Shown here: positions 1-7,229 of the stretch, piece by piece
How the letters are laid out: each line of letters opens with the position of its first letter
Position numbering within the stretch: the stretch's first letter is position 1
NCBI GenBank assembly: GCA_016789725.1
Contig: JAEUQN010000048.1
Span: 1-40,175 of the forward strand
Direction: 5' to 3'
DNA length: 40,175 nt
From: Blastocatellia bacterium
Lineage (GTDB): Bacteria; Acidobacteriota; Blastocatellia; RBC074
Translations under genes and position numbers: made by a program
Notes under the pieces: model-generated
The model's database searches: none
Told to the model about the DNA's origin: nothing
Seen by the model: only the letters and a program-made list of their open reading frames with translations

Positions 1-2
1 CG

Positions 3-986
3 CGCTCCGACGTCAGGCAGGCCAAAGTGTCGTTGATGTTAGCTGAGCGCGCTGACGCTCAACAATTTGCACCGCAAGAATATGCGCAAGCTTACGAAGC
101 CTGGAAGAAAACAGCCGAAGCGGCAGAGGCTCGGGTGGATAAAAAAATTCTGATGACGTATGGACACGAGACTGTTCGCCTGGCGGTGGCGGCAGAAAAA
201 CGCGCAAAGGAAAAAGCGTTTCAGTCCGCCTTGGATCAGGAGCGAAAAACAAGAAATAACGAAATCATCGCGTTGAAGGTCTCCATTGATAAAGCGCAAT
301 CCGATGCCGAGCGGGCAGCATTACAAGCCAGGCAAAAAGAAATGGAACTGGCAATGGAAACAGCAGCGCGTAGTGCCGCCATGAAACAAGCAGAAGACGC
401 CGCGCGCCGCGCCGCCGAAGCAGAAGAAAAAGCACGATTGGCACAACAACAAGCGGGCCAGCTTGCCAGCGAAAAAATGAAAGCGCAGATGGATGCCGAA
501 CAAGCGAAAACGCTAGCCGATCAAGCGCAAAAAGAACGCGACGCTGCCCGCGCTAGAATGCGCGAAGCTTTGAGCCAGGTGGTGGAAACCAAAGAAACGG
601 CACGCGGTCTGATTGTGAACCTGCCGGACATTTTGTTTGACTTCAATAAGGATCAACTCAAACCCGAAGCGCGCGAAAAGCTGAGCAATGTTTGCGGTAT
701 TCTCTCCGTCACTGGCGGCTATAATCTGAGCATTGAAGGCCATACCGACAACAAAGGCACGGATGAATATAATCAGAAGCTGTCTGAGCGACGAGCGCAG
801 AACGTCACCAGTTATTTATCGAATTGCGGCTTGACGCAAGATCGCCTGACCAGCCGAGGCTTTGGCAAAACCCAGCCCCTCGCACCGAATGAAACGGCAG
901 AAGGGCGGCAACAAAACCGCCGAGTCGAAATCGTCATCAGCGAAAGTAATGCGGTCAGTCAATCGCAGCGTCCGAACGATCAGTAA
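3..986 (+). CDS. OmpA-family outer-membrane protein with DUF4398-like N-terminus (5' end cut)
   Basis: The reading frame is open to the window edge, so the true start lies upstream; a GTG at 27 exists but residues before it continue the same domain. The first ~70 residues resemble DUF4398 ('AQQFAPQEYAQAYEAW'). A long Ala/Glu/Lys/Gln-rich coiled coil follows. The last ~110 residues are an OmpA C-terminal peptidoglycan-binding domain: 'ILFDFNKDQLKPEA', 'IEGHTDNKGTDEYNQKLSERR' region and the final 'NRRVEIVI'. The family anchors the outer membrane or a periplasmic spacer to peptidoglycan non-covalently. Two Cys lie in the OmpA domain (in 'SNVCGIL' and 'SNCGL'), possibly a disulfide (inference). 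A strong hairpin follows the stop. Confidence 0.9.
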   Translation, partial: RSDVRQAKVSLMLAERADAQQFAPQEYAQAYEAWKKTAEAAEARVDKKILMTYGHETVRLAVAAEKRAKEKAFQSALDQERKTRNNEIIALKVSIDKAQSDAERAALQARQKEMELAMETAARSAAMKQAEDAARRAAEAEEKARLAQQQAGQLASEKMKAQMDAEQAKTLADQAQKERDAARARMREALSQVVETKETARGLIVNLPDILFDFNKDQLKPEAREKLSNVCGILSVTGGYNLSIEGHTDNKGTDEYNQKLSERRAQNVTSYLSNCGLTQDRLTSRGFGKTQPLAPNETAEGRQQNRRVEIVISESNAVSQSQRPNDQ

Positions 987-1002
987 AATTAACTCTGATC
1001 TG

Positions 1003-1046
1003 GATAGAGTCTTATACTCTTCGTTCGTCGAGTATAAGACTCTATC
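1003..1046. terminator. Perfect 17-bp hairpin after the OmpA-like gene
   Basis: Arms 1003-1019 and 1030-1046 are perfectly complementary with a 10-nt loop, starting 17 nt after the OmpA stop codon. No clean U-run follows (CGTTTGTTCT), so it may act as a terminator, an mRNA-stabilising stem or a protein site. Confidence 0.6.
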
Positions 1047-1100
1047 GTTTGTTCTAAAGGAGCTACCTCTTCCAGGGACCATCAACGCCATTTACTTTGT

Positions 1101-1481
1101 ATGAAAAACCTAACTGCATCGCTGTCACTTGAAATGAAGCCGCCTTCATTGCCAGAGGCGCGTCTTGCTTTTCGGAAGCGCGTCGAAGCGCAGGTTTTAG
1201 GGCTACCCCAACGCTTCTTCGGGATTAAAAAGAACAGCTTCAAGATTCGCCTCTCGAACCGCGTGATCCTGTTGTTGTTGCGCACGGGCTTGCATTTGAA
1301 AAGTAGCACGCAAGAGATTCAGGCAACCTTGGAGAAATTGCTGCGCTCCCCGCTCTCTCGCATTGTTTCGTGCGGGCAATTGACGTTTGGGGATGTGCTG
1401 GTCATCCGCACCAACAAACAGAACAACGAAATCGAAATTGAGCGCATCAATCGGCGTTCGCGGAAACCTGCGGTGGAATAG
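1101..1481 (+). CDS. Small protein resembling an orphan Clp/ClpB C-terminal (D2-small) domain
   Basis: 126 residues. From about residue 50 the sequence follows the C-terminal small domain of Clp-type AAA+ ATPases: a helix ending in a Gly ('LLLLRTGLHL'), a helix with 'ATLEKLLRSPLSRIV', then 'CGQLTFGDVLVI', equivalent to the 'iq..ledPLa..il.G....GD.v.v' pattern of ClpA/B/C. There is no Walker A, Walker B or sensor motif, so it cannot be an ATPase. It may be the decayed end of a clp gene, or a free-standing accessory domain. I found no matching upstream AAA+ sequence in the window. The ATG at 1101 has no clear Shine-Dalgarno. Assignment is by pattern only. Confidence 0.55.
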   Translation: MKNLTASLSLEMKPPSLPEARLAFRKRVEAQVLGLPQRFFGIKKNSFKIRLSNRVILLLLRTGLHLKSSTQEIQATLEKLLRSPLSRIVSCGQLTFGDVLVIRTNKQNNEIEIERINRRSRKPAVE

Positions 1482-1527
1482 CCGGAGCGTCACCTACCAG
1501 AACCCCTGATTTCCATCCCAAATGAAA

Positions 1528-1569
1528 AAAGCAAAGGCTGACCAGAAAATTCTGGTCAGCCTTTGCTTT
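1528..1569 (-). terminator. Rho-independent terminator of the PA2169-like gene
   Basis: Arms 1528-1546 and 1551-1569 pair over 19 bp (core GCAAAGGCTGACCAGA) with a 4-nt loop. Read on the minus strand the stem is followed by T residues from the A-run at 1525-1530. It lies 20 nt after the stop of the minus-strand gene at 1589 and may also block reading from the plus-strand gene ending at 1481. Confidence 0.85.
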
Positions 1570-1588
1570 GCTTACGTTGCTGCGAACG

Positions 1589-2047
1589 CTACTCATCCAA
1601 GCTGTTGCGCATCGCTCGGACGCGATCATGCGATCCTTTGACGTTTTCGTACTGTTGCGCAACGACTTGACGAATGTTTGCGGGCAGTCCCTTGTCCAGT
1701 ACGTTTTGGTATGCACTGACGGCGGAATCTTCGCCCGTTTCACAAGCCGCCATAATCGAAGTGTCGCCCCCACCCAACGCTGCCTTCAGATTGATCCAGG
1801 CGCGGTGGATCGCTGCGGTCGTACTACCAGTGTTTTCAGGATCACCGCCCAGCCATTGCACCTGCTGCTGCAATTCGCCGACGAACTTTGCGCGCTCGCG
1901 GCTTTGCTCCAGACAAAACGTTTTCCAATGCGGATTGGAAAGACTTTCCGAAGCATCCGCGAAGCCGTTTTGCCCGTCGCGGCAAATCTCAATCAGGCCA
2001 TTCAGATCGTCAATCAATTCGGTTGGTTTTGCTACTGCTTGATTCAT
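1589..2047 (-). CDS. PA2169-family four-helix-bundle protein (DUF2383)
   Basis: 152 residues, the usual length of the PA2169/DUF2383 family. Seen: an N-terminal helix 'LIDDLNGLIEICRDGQNGF', then 'FADASESLSNP', a helix with 'CLEQSRERAKFVGELQQQV', a Gly/Ala-rich turn 'ALGGGDTSIMAACETGED' and a C-terminal helix around 'VVAQQYENVKGSHDRVRAMR'. The family is a ferritin-like four-helix bundle of unknown biochemical role, often next to stress genes. The start has a good ribosome site (GAAGGAG). The gene is 87 nt downstream of the GH13 gene on the same strand and could be the last gene of a three-gene unit ending at the terminator 1528-1569. Confidence 0.88.
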   Translation of the reverse strand: MNQAVAKPTELIDDLNGLIEICRDGQNGFADASESLSNPHWKTFCLEQSRERAKFVGELQQQVQWLGGDPENTGSTTAAIHRAWINLKAALGGGDTSIMAACETGEDSAVSAYQNVLDKGLPANIRQVVAQQYENVKGSHDRVRAMRNSLDE

Positions 2048-2134
2048 AAAAACTCCTTCTCTGGTTTAATGATCGTTCCTTTCTCAATCAACCGCGTGGC
2101 TGATTCGACTTGTGTGGTTGGTGAATAACTGCCC

Positions 2135-3934
2135 TCAGTCTTGCGATAGAATCAGCGCGCTGTAGGGCGCTAAATGGATGATGCTTTGTAACGGCTCGTC
2201 CTCCGAGACGGTTGCGGTAATGGCAGCAATGCCGTGATTACCGAACTCTGCGTCATAGGCATCGGAATCGCTATTAAAGCGCACTTGCCAAGTTCCTGCT
2301 TGCGGAACCGGCAGCGCGTAGTTTTCGAGTTGTTGCTGCGAAAAATTGATGACGACCAGCACGCTGTCCTTTGCGCCGCCCTCCGCCCAGCGATGAAAGG
2401 CAAAGACTTTGTTCGCATCGTCGAAGTGCGTGATTTCTATACCTTGCCCTATCAGGCCTTTGCTGACGCCCCCGCGATTTAATCGCAGATGCAGCAGGTC
2501 GGCATGCAGTTTCATGATGCCGCCGTAAGATTCGGCCTTTGACCAATCCAGCGGTTGCTGATCGTCGAAGCCCTGGTTTTCCAGAAACTCCTGCCCTTGA
2601 AAGAGCATCGGGATGCCCGGCGCGGTCAGGGTCAACACTGTGCCGAGCGTCGAACGTTTCTTGGCAAACCAGTTGCCTGCATCGCCCGGCGAAATTTTTT
2701 CAGGGATGCGCACATCGCCTTCTGCTACGTCATCGTGCGATTCGGTATAAATGACGCGCTGGAATACATCGCCATTGAAGTTGAATAAAAGCGATTCCTG
2801 AATGCGCGCCAAGTCACGATGTTCATCATCAAACGCGGCAATCGCATCACGCACGGCACAAAGAAACTGTGGCTCCCACTGCGCATCAAATCCGGCTCCG
2901 GTTTCGTCAATTTTTTTGGTCAGGAATTCATTGGCCTGCAAGTCTTCCGCAATGGTGAAGGCCATCGGTTTGTGCGCTTTGACCTCGCTCGTGATCCATT
3001 GCAGCAGGCTCCATCCTTCGGGCAAATCGTTTTCGGGATCGTCGTTGTTCCCCTCAGCGTTGCGGATGTTGACGACAGAATCAAAGCGCAAGCCATCTAT
3101 ATGATATTCGTCAATCCACATCATCGCGTTATCGCGCAAGTATTGCCGCACTTCCGCGCGACCATAATCAGGCCGCGTATCGCCCCAGGGTGTTTTCGAG
3201 CGAGCATCGTTATAAAAAAAGATGCCGCCTTGGTTGTTTTCGTGCCAGCCGTCGAATTGCCACAAATCCAAATCGCTTGGCCCTAGATGGTTGTACACAA
3301 CATCAAGGATGACCGCGATACCGTGCGCATGCGCGGCTTTCACAAATTCTTTGAATTCCTTCGGCCCGCCGTATTCCGATTCCACCGCAAACGGATGCGC
3401 CGGGTTATAGCCCCACGAAATGCCGCCCGCGAATTCTGCTATTGGCAACAATTCAATCGCATTGATACCTAATGATTTTAGATAAGGTAATTTCTGAATC
3501 GCATTGGTAAAAGTACCCGGCGCATCCGCGCTTTCACGCGCGAAGGTGCCAATGTGCATTTCGTAAATCACCAGCTCATTCAAGCTCGGAATCGGGAATT
3601 CCGCATCATTGCCCCAATCAAACGCCGCATCGTGAATAACGGCATTGCCAACGGAATTTGTCACTTGGCGTGCCCAGGGATCAATGCGACTCAGGGTTTG
3701 TTCGCCATTCACTAAAATGTAACGATACTCATCGCCGATCTTTGCCTTCCGCACATCTACTGACCAATATCCTTCGCCTTCGCGCGCCATCGGGGTCTTA
3801 CGCTCTGCCCAATGATTGAATGTACCTGTGACATAGGCAGCTTCTGCATGTGGTGCCCAAATCCGAAAGCTACAACCCTGATTGTGGGGTAATGCCCCCA
3901 ACCCCGGAACCAATGCAGGTTTGGTTTGACTCAT
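2135..3934 (-). CDS. GH13 alpha-glucan enzyme, probably 1,4-alpha-glucan branching type
   Basis: 599 residues, cytoplasmic (no signal peptide). Residues ~18-105 form a CBM48/early-set domain ('FRIWAPHAEAAYVTGTFNHW'). The GH13 barrel carries all four conserved regions: DVVYNH (211-216), GLRFD (281-285, nucleophile Asp285), IAED (acid/base Glu330) and TESHDD (His400/Asp401). The 'YTESHDD' form of region IV is closer to branching enzymes than to trehalohydrolases or amylases. A C-terminal beta domain follows from ~500. Family knowledge: such enzymes form or cut alpha-1,6 branches in glycogen; a maltooligosyl-trehalose hydrolase or amylase role is less likely. It sits among small stress proteins, which suggests reserve carbon or osmolyte metabolism in stress (inference). 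Ribosome site GGAG precedes the ATG. Confidence 0.88.
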   Translation of the reverse strand: MSQTKPALVPGLGALPHNQGCSFRIWAPHAEAAYVTGTFNHWAERKTPMAREGEGYWSVDVRKAKIGDEYRYILVNGEQTLSRIDPWARQVTNSVGNAVIHDAAFDWGNDAEFPIPSLNELVIYEMHIGTFARESADAPGTFTNAIQKLPYLKSLGINAIELLPIAEFAGGISWGYNPAHPFAVESEYGGPKEFKEFVKAAHAHGIAVILDVVYNHLGPSDLDLWQFDGWHENNQGGIFFYNDARSKTPWGDTRPDYGRAEVRQYLRDNAMMWIDEYHIDGLRFDSVVNIRNAEGNNDDPENDLPEGWSLLQWITSEVKAHKPMAFTIAEDLQANEFLTKKIDETGAGFDAQWEPQFLCAVRDAIAAFDDEHRDLARIQESLLFNFNGDVFQRVIYTESHDDVAEGDVRIPEKISPGDAGNWFAKKRSTLGTVLTLTAPGIPMLFQGQEFLENQGFDDQQPLDWSKAESYGGIMKLHADLLHLRLNRGGVSKGLIGQGIEITHFDDANKVFAFHRWAEGGAKDSVLVVINFSQQQLENYALPVPQAGTWQVRFNSDSDAYDAEFGNHGIAAITATVSEDEPLQSIIHLAPYSALILSQD

Positions 3935-3967
3935 CCTTTACACTCCAATTGTATGACTTGTGAAATA

Positions 3968-4001
3968 GTGGAAGGATAGTTAAGAATAACTCCCCTTCCA
4001 C
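3968..4001. terminator. Imperfect hairpin between the DUF883-like and GH13 genes
   Basis: Arms 3968-3982 and 3987-4001 pair at 13 of 15 positions (outer GTGGAAGG/CCTTCCAC) with a 4-nt loop. No U-run follows on the minus strand, so partial termination or mRNA processing between the two genes is more likely than full termination. Confidence 0.45.
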
Positions 4002-4045
4002 CACGATCTGGCTTACTGATTGAATAAAACGTAAGTCAAAGTTAT

Positions 4046-4414
4046 CTACGCATTTGGAAGTGGTGGCAATCCACGATTGACCTGAGCGCGCGATGAATAG
4101 CTGTGCGCTAAAAAAACTCCGATCCCAATACCTGCGCCCAAAGCAATCAATGAAGCTGTCCCCGGATTATTGCGTCCGAATTCCAGCGTGCGTTGGTAAT
4201 TGCCTGAGACGGCACGGCTGGTTTTGTCATACGCCTCTGAAACGGTTTGTTTGGTGTCTGCGAGAATTTCATCGCTCTTCTCTTGTATTGTTTCTTTGAC
4301 TTCGTTGGCTTTGCGTCCGGCCATTGCTGCTGCTTGTGACACCGCTGTGCCCAGATTAGAAGCCTTAGTAGCCAGGTTTGATGTCATATCTTGTGTTGCA
4401 GATGTTATTTCCAT
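4046..4414 (-). CDS. DUF883/ElaB-like membrane-anchored helical protein
   Basis: 122 residues. The first ~85 are a long, Lys/Glu/Ala-rich amphipathic helix ('ANEVKETIQEKSDEILADT'). A short C-terminal hydrophobic segment with glycines ('PGTASLIALGAGIGIGVFL') follows, then a basic tail. This is the arrangement of DUF883 proteins (ElaB/YqjD), which are C-tail-anchored in the inner membrane and in Escherichia coli bind ribosomes in stationary phase. Ribosome site AGGAGGA lies 9 nt before the ATG. A sigma-54-type promoter lies at 4470-4485. First gene of a possible unit with the GH13 and PA2169 genes. Confidence 0.8.
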   Translation of the reverse strand: MEITSATQDMTSNLATKASNLGTAVSQAAAMAGRKANEVKETIQEKSDEILADTKQTVSEAYDKTSRAVSGNYQRTLEFGRNNPGTASLIALGAGIGIGVFLAHSYSSRAQVNRGLPPLPNA

Positions 4415-4469
4415 TTTCTTCTGTCCTCCTATAAATATGCATGAGTCTCTTAACCTTCATATACCTTCT

Positions 4470-4485
4470 TGCAACTGGCAGGCCA
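4470..4485 (-). promoter_or_regulatory. Sigma-54-type -24/-12 promoter for the DUF883-like gene
   Basis: On the minus strand the sequence reads TGGCCTGCCAGTTGCA, with GG and GC exactly 10 nt apart as in the TGGCAC-N5-TTGCA consensus. Predicted start about 12 nt downstream, near 4458, giving a ~45-nt leader that contains the AGGAGGA ribosome site. Confidence 0.7.
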
Positions 4486-4682
4486 AAGTATAGAGGCCAC
4501 AATAACCTTATATTCTCAGTAGTTTTGATGTTAGGTGAGAGTAACTCGTCAGGTTCGTTGTAATAACCACATACAAATCGAATACGAAAGATACATTTTA
4601 AGGGAACGTATAACGTATCGGGAGCATACGGTCAGCGTGTTTTTTTAGAATTTTAAGTCCCTCTGCTCACCGGGATTCTCTA
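4486..4682. other. AT-rich spacer between two divergent sigma-54-type promoters
   Basis: No coding potential. The 197-bp gap lies between divergent -24/-12 elements, where an enhancer-binding activator would be expected to bind. It holds the near-direct repeat AACGTATAACGTAT (about 4605-4618) and an ATAACCAC octamer (4563-4570) that also occurs at 7138-7145 in the other divergent gap. Whether either is an activator site is unknown. Confidence 0.4.
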
Positions 4683-4698
4683 TGGTACGGCGGTTGCA
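4683..4698 (+). promoter_or_regulatory. Sigma-54-type -24/-12 promoter for the lmo0937-like gene
   Basis: TGGTACGGCGGTTGCA matches TGGCAC-N5-TTGCA at all but one consensus position, with the exact 10-nt GG-to-GC spacing. Predicted start near 4709, about 70 nt before the ATG at 4779. Confidence 0.75.
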
Positions 4699-4778
4699 AT
4701 GATCAAAGCGTGTACAGAGCAGATATACAAAGTACTTTAATTTATCGGGTGCGCCCGAATATACAGGGAGGATTTCAA

Positions 4779-4928
4779 ATGTTGTGGACAATTCTTGCAG
4801 TCGTTTTGGTTCTGTGGTTGTTGGGTTTTGTGGGTGGTGTTGGTGGCAGTCTGATTCACGCGCTCCTGTTAGTCGCTGGAATCGTGTTCGTTTTGCAAAT
4901 ACTCAGCGGACGTCGGCCCACCATTTAG
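4779..4928 (+). CDS. lmo0937-family mini membrane protein
   Basis: 49 residues, beginning MLWTILAVVLVLWLLGFVGG and ending 'LLVAGIVFVLQILSGRRPTI'. Two short hydrophobic segments separated by a Gly-rich turn and a basic C-terminus match the lmo0937 family of ~50-residue membrane proteins of unknown function, common in bacteria with stress-linked expression. A longer in-frame start at 4710 exists, but the ATG at 4779 is preceded by a near-perfect AGGGAGGA, so it is preferred. It is followed by a strong terminator, so it is monocistronic. Confidence 0.85.
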   Translation: MLWTILAVVLVLWLLGFVGGVGGSLIHALLLVAGIVFVLQILSGRRPTI

Positions 4929-4949
4929 CGACGCCTCTGAACAGCAATG

Positions 4950-4995
4950 AAAAGAGGAAGACCTTTTGCTGAATTAAGCCAGGTCTTCCTCTTTT
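4950..4995 (+). terminator. Terminator of the lmo0937-like gene
   Basis: Arms 4950-4964 and 4981-4995 pair over 15 bp (AAAGAGGAAGACCT core) with a 16-nt loop, followed by ATTTTATG, 22 nt after the stop codon. Confidence 0.85.
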
Positions 4996-5140
4996 ATTTT
5001 ATGTAAGTAATTCTCAGTCTCAGCTTGAATTCTATCGCATTTCGCATAGGGTGTTTGGCGAATCCGTTGCCGTTGTTAACGACTGGGATCGCGTCGGGTG
5101 CTTGCCCACAGCCTGATTCAGCAAGCTTCTGGGTCAGCTT

Positions 5141-5283
5141 ATGGTGTTTGAAACTTAAATCCGGCATTGGGCCGGTACGGGCTATTGACTGTAGGCAGGC
5201 CGTGAACGACCTGCCTACAGTCAATAGCCCGTGAGTCGAAAATCAAAACAGAAACATTGCCGAAGTTCATTTTCAAACACCAT
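5141..5283. repeat. MITE-like palindromic element, copy 1
   Basis: 143 bp with ends ATGGTGTTTGAAA...TTTCAAACACCAT; the inverted ends match at 24 of 29 positions. The centre is a perfect 23-bp inverted repeat (5177-5199 and 5210-5232) with a 10-nt loop. A second copy with the same ends and a shared 19-mer (CCGTGAACGACCTGCCTAC) lies at 10200-10452. It has no coding capacity. The rest of the gap 4996-5389 shows nothing else I can name. Confidence 0.75.
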
Positions 5284-5389
5284 TAGCCAACAGAGAAAGA
5301 CGCTCCAAGCGCCCTCGTCATAAATGACAAGGCTCTTGAAAAAAAGCAGACTGCCTGAATTTCCAAAAGCACTCTCAGCACCGCACAAC

Positions 5390-5899
5390 TCAGATTTCAA
5401 TCTGGTGATCTTCTTTTTTCACCGCCGTCATTGCTTCCGGTTCTAATTTCTCAGCGGTGCTATTGAGGCGGACGAAAACGCCCCAGGATGTAAGTAGGAA
5501 TGCGGCAGCAATAGCGATCATTGCTGCAAATGGCAACTTGTCCGGGCTTTCGTGGGCGAATTTGAAGGCTGCAACCAATGACTCAATTGCCAGCGAGACA
5601 ATTAACACGACCATGAACCGCGAGACAAATCGGCGGACTCGTGTTGGCGCACTTAGATGAGATTTGCGTTGCACTTCCTCCTCAAAAATAGTCTGCCCCA
5701 ATTCAAAGGCTGCCACTGCAATGGTTAGTATTCCAATACTCTCCAGGATGCCATTCAATCGCTCCCGTAAGGTAATTTCTGTTCCCAATGTAATACCATG
5801 TTTTAGTTCTATGACAGCAAAGGCAATAAGTGCGATTCCGCAACAACAGAATAACAACGTGATAACTATATATCCGGCTAAAAAGAGATATTTCAACAT
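5390..5899 (-). CDS. Unknown four-helix inner-membrane protein
   Basis: 169 residues from the ATG at 5899 (a TTG at 5914 would start inside the preceding terminator stem, so it is not preferred). Hydrophobic segments: 'FLAGYIVITLLFCCCGIALIAFAVI' region (contains three adjacent Cys), 'ILESIGILTIAVAAFEL', 'FMVVLIVSLAIESLVAAF' and 'MIAIAAAFLLTSWGVFV'. The stretch between segments 2 and 3 is charged ('EEEVQRKSH', 'RVRRF'). The general layout recalls PsiE-like small membrane proteins, but I do not recognise a family. No Shine-Dalgarno is visible. It lies downstream of the BON lipoprotein gene but beyond its terminator. Confidence 0.7.
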   Translation of the reverse strand: MLKYLFLAGYIVITLLFCCCGIALIAFAVIELKHGITLGTEITLRERLNGILESIGILTIAVAAFELGQTIFEEEVQRKSHLSAPTRVRRFVSRFMVVLIVSLAIESLVAAFKFAHESPDKLPFAAMIAIAAAFLLTSWGVFVRLNSTAEKLEPEAMTAVKKEDHQIEI

Positions 5900-5908
5900 A
5901 TAGTACAA

Positions 5909-5937
5909 AAACAAGGCAGCTATAGACTGCCTTGTTT
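5909..5937 (-). terminator. Terminator of the BON-domain gene
   Basis: Arms 5909-5919 and 5927-5937 (AAACAAGGCAG/CTGCCTTGTTT) pair perfectly with a 7-nt loop. Read on the minus strand the stem ends in a run of five T. It lies 31 nt after the BON gene's stop. Confidence 0.85.
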
Positions 5938-5967
5938 GCCAGTTATAATTAAGATTAAGTTAGCCTG

Positions 5968-6597
5968 CTATGCTTTCTTAATCACCAGCATGTTTTTTAC
6001 GCTTTTCACTCCTTCTGTAGATTTAGCCACGCGCTCAGCTTCGGTCTTTTCAGTATTATCGTTTACTGCGCCACGCAAAGTTACGGCATTGTTGACAACA
6101 TCCACGTTGATCTTCCGTTGCGGCGTAGTCGAGTTACCAATCAACTTCGCCACAATCTTGGTATGAATCCAGGCATCATCCAGCGAATTCCCAATGTTTT
6201 CGCCGTAATCTTTAGCTTTGGTGCGTGCCTCCTTGGCCATTTCTTCTGTATAGTCAGACCGTGCGACCTCGCGCGGTCTGACATCAATCTTGTCGGTAAT
6301 AATCAATCCGGCGTGCGCGCCTTTGGCCAGATCAAATGCCTTCGTGCGTAATGCCTGGCTCTCTACCGTGCCGGACAAGCTAACGGTTTTCTTTTCTGCG
6401 TCTGCATCTACCTCAAGGCCAGCCGCCTTCAGTTGTGTATCCGTCTCAATCTTGGCCTTGATGGCATTTTCCAGTTCAGAATCCGACATTGCGGGCTTGC
6501 TTGGGTTGGCGGCATTTTGTGTAGTTGCTGTATCGCAACCAATCAATCCAAGCGATACTATCCCAGCAAAAACAAAAGTAATTAAATGGTTTCTCAT
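5968..6597 (-). CDS. Lipoprotein with two BON domains
   Basis: 209 residues. A lipoprotein signal peptide ends at a lipobox 'GLIGC' (Cys21). Two BON domains follow: one around residues 38-105 ('IKAKIETDTQLKAAGLEVDA', 'KTVSLSGTV') and one around 140-207 ('IHTKIVAKLIGNSTTPQRK', 'NAVTLRGAV', 'EGVKSVKNMLVI'). BON domains (OsmY-type) bind phospholipid; periplasmic members rise in osmotic stress. The domain order and the lipid anchor suggest a periplasmic membrane-binding role (inference). Ribosome site TAGGAGGAG precedes the ATG. A weak sigma-54-like box lies at 6697-6712. Confidence 0.9.
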   Translation of the reverse strand: MRNHLITFVFAGIVSLGLIGCDTATTQNAANPSKPAMSDSELENAIKAKIETDTQLKAAGLEVDADAEKKTVSLSGTVESQALRTKAFDLAKGAHAGLIITDKIDVRPREVARSDYTEEMAKEARTKAKDYGENIGNSLDDAWIHTKIVAKLIGNSTTPQRKINVDVVNNAVTLRGAVNDNTEKTEAERVAKSTEGVKSVKNMLVIKKA

Positions 6598-6696
6598 AGC
6601 TCCTCCTACATTATAGCCTCTTGTTTCGTTTAGTTATGAAAATGCGCAAAGCACATTTTGTCTGAGTTATCTGCGGGCAAATATATTGAACTTATC

Positions 6697-6712
6697 CGCC
6701 ATTACTTTGCCC
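6697..6712 (-). promoter_or_regulatory. Weak sigma-54-like box before the BON gene
   Basis: On the minus strand GGGCAAAGTAATGGCG keeps the GG-N10-GC spacing but has TGGC instead of TTGC at -12. It is listed because its neighbours have strong boxes; alone it would be unconvincing. It lies about 100 nt before the BON start. Confidence 0.35.
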
Positions 6713-6719
6713 TCAGACA

Positions 6720-6941
6720 TTATTTACCAGCGACTTTCTCACCGACTTTTTCGCCAACTTTTTCGATAGCCTCGCCAGCCTTGCGGCGAGCTATTCCGAA
6801 ATCCTCTTGCGCGTTTCCAGCCGCGCGTTCTGCCTCACCTTCTTCTTCCAGCGATTCGTTGCCAGTCCATTCGCCGATCTTTTCTTTGATCGTACCTTTG
6901 ATTTGTTTGCCTTTTCCTTCAAGTTCATCTTTATTCCACAT
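6720..6941 (-). CDS. CsbD-like small hydrophilic stress protein
   Basis: 73 residues, beginning MWNKDELEGKGKQIKGTIKE, the signature of the CsbD family ('...GK.kq..G.vKe..G...gd...'), followed by 'GEAERAAGNAQEDFG'. The C-terminus is a short repeat (EKVGEKVGEKVAGK). The family is highly charged and in Bacillus subtilis is under the general stress sigma factor; its biochemical function is unknown. Ribosome site AGGAGAAG precedes the ATG. A strong sigma-54-type box lies at 7050-7065, giving a leader of ~97 nt. Confidence 0.9.
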   Translation of the reverse strand: MWNKDELEGKGKQIKGTIKEKIGEWTGNESLEEEGEAERAAGNAQEDFGIARRKAGEAIEKVGEKVGEKVAGK

Positions 6942-7049
6942 AATCTTCTCCTGTTTGATCGTTAGTTATTCGTTGGCTCGAACAAGTGAATGAGCCGCTA
7001 TCGAGCGACGGTCTTCTCGCCATCGTCCGTTAATCGCGCTATTAACAGG

Positions 7050-7065
7050 AGCAACCTGAATGCCA
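7050..7065 (-). promoter_or_regulatory. Sigma-54-type -24/-12 promoter for the CsbD-like gene
   Basis: On the minus strand TGGCATTCAGGTTGCT matches TGGCAC-N5-TTGCW with one mismatch and the exact spacing. It is divergent from the box at 7230-7245, 164 bp away. The gap 7066-7229 has no coding potential. Confidence 0.75.
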
Positions 7066-7229
7066 GAGAAATTAAGCGACTAAGGGCTGGAATCGTAATG
7101 GAGCCATACAGGACGAATAGAATAAATACATCGGCAGATAACCACGCCAGTTATAAAACGTACTAACTACATACAGACCTTTACGCCGTATTCTATAGAT
7201 TATTTACTTACTGGGATTTTCTGACTGTC

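Noticed and set aside
2135..3934. Maltooligosyl-trehalose trehalohydrolase
   Set aside because: Region IV 'TESHDD' and the overall layout fit branching-type enzymes better, and no treY gene is adjacent.
5390..5899. Naming the membrane protein PsiE-like
   Set aside because: Only topology and length agree; no diagnostic residues seen.
6610..6615. TATAAT on the minus strand just before the BON gene
   Set aside because: The resulting transcript would start within or after the ribosome site, and no -35 box lies at the proper distance.
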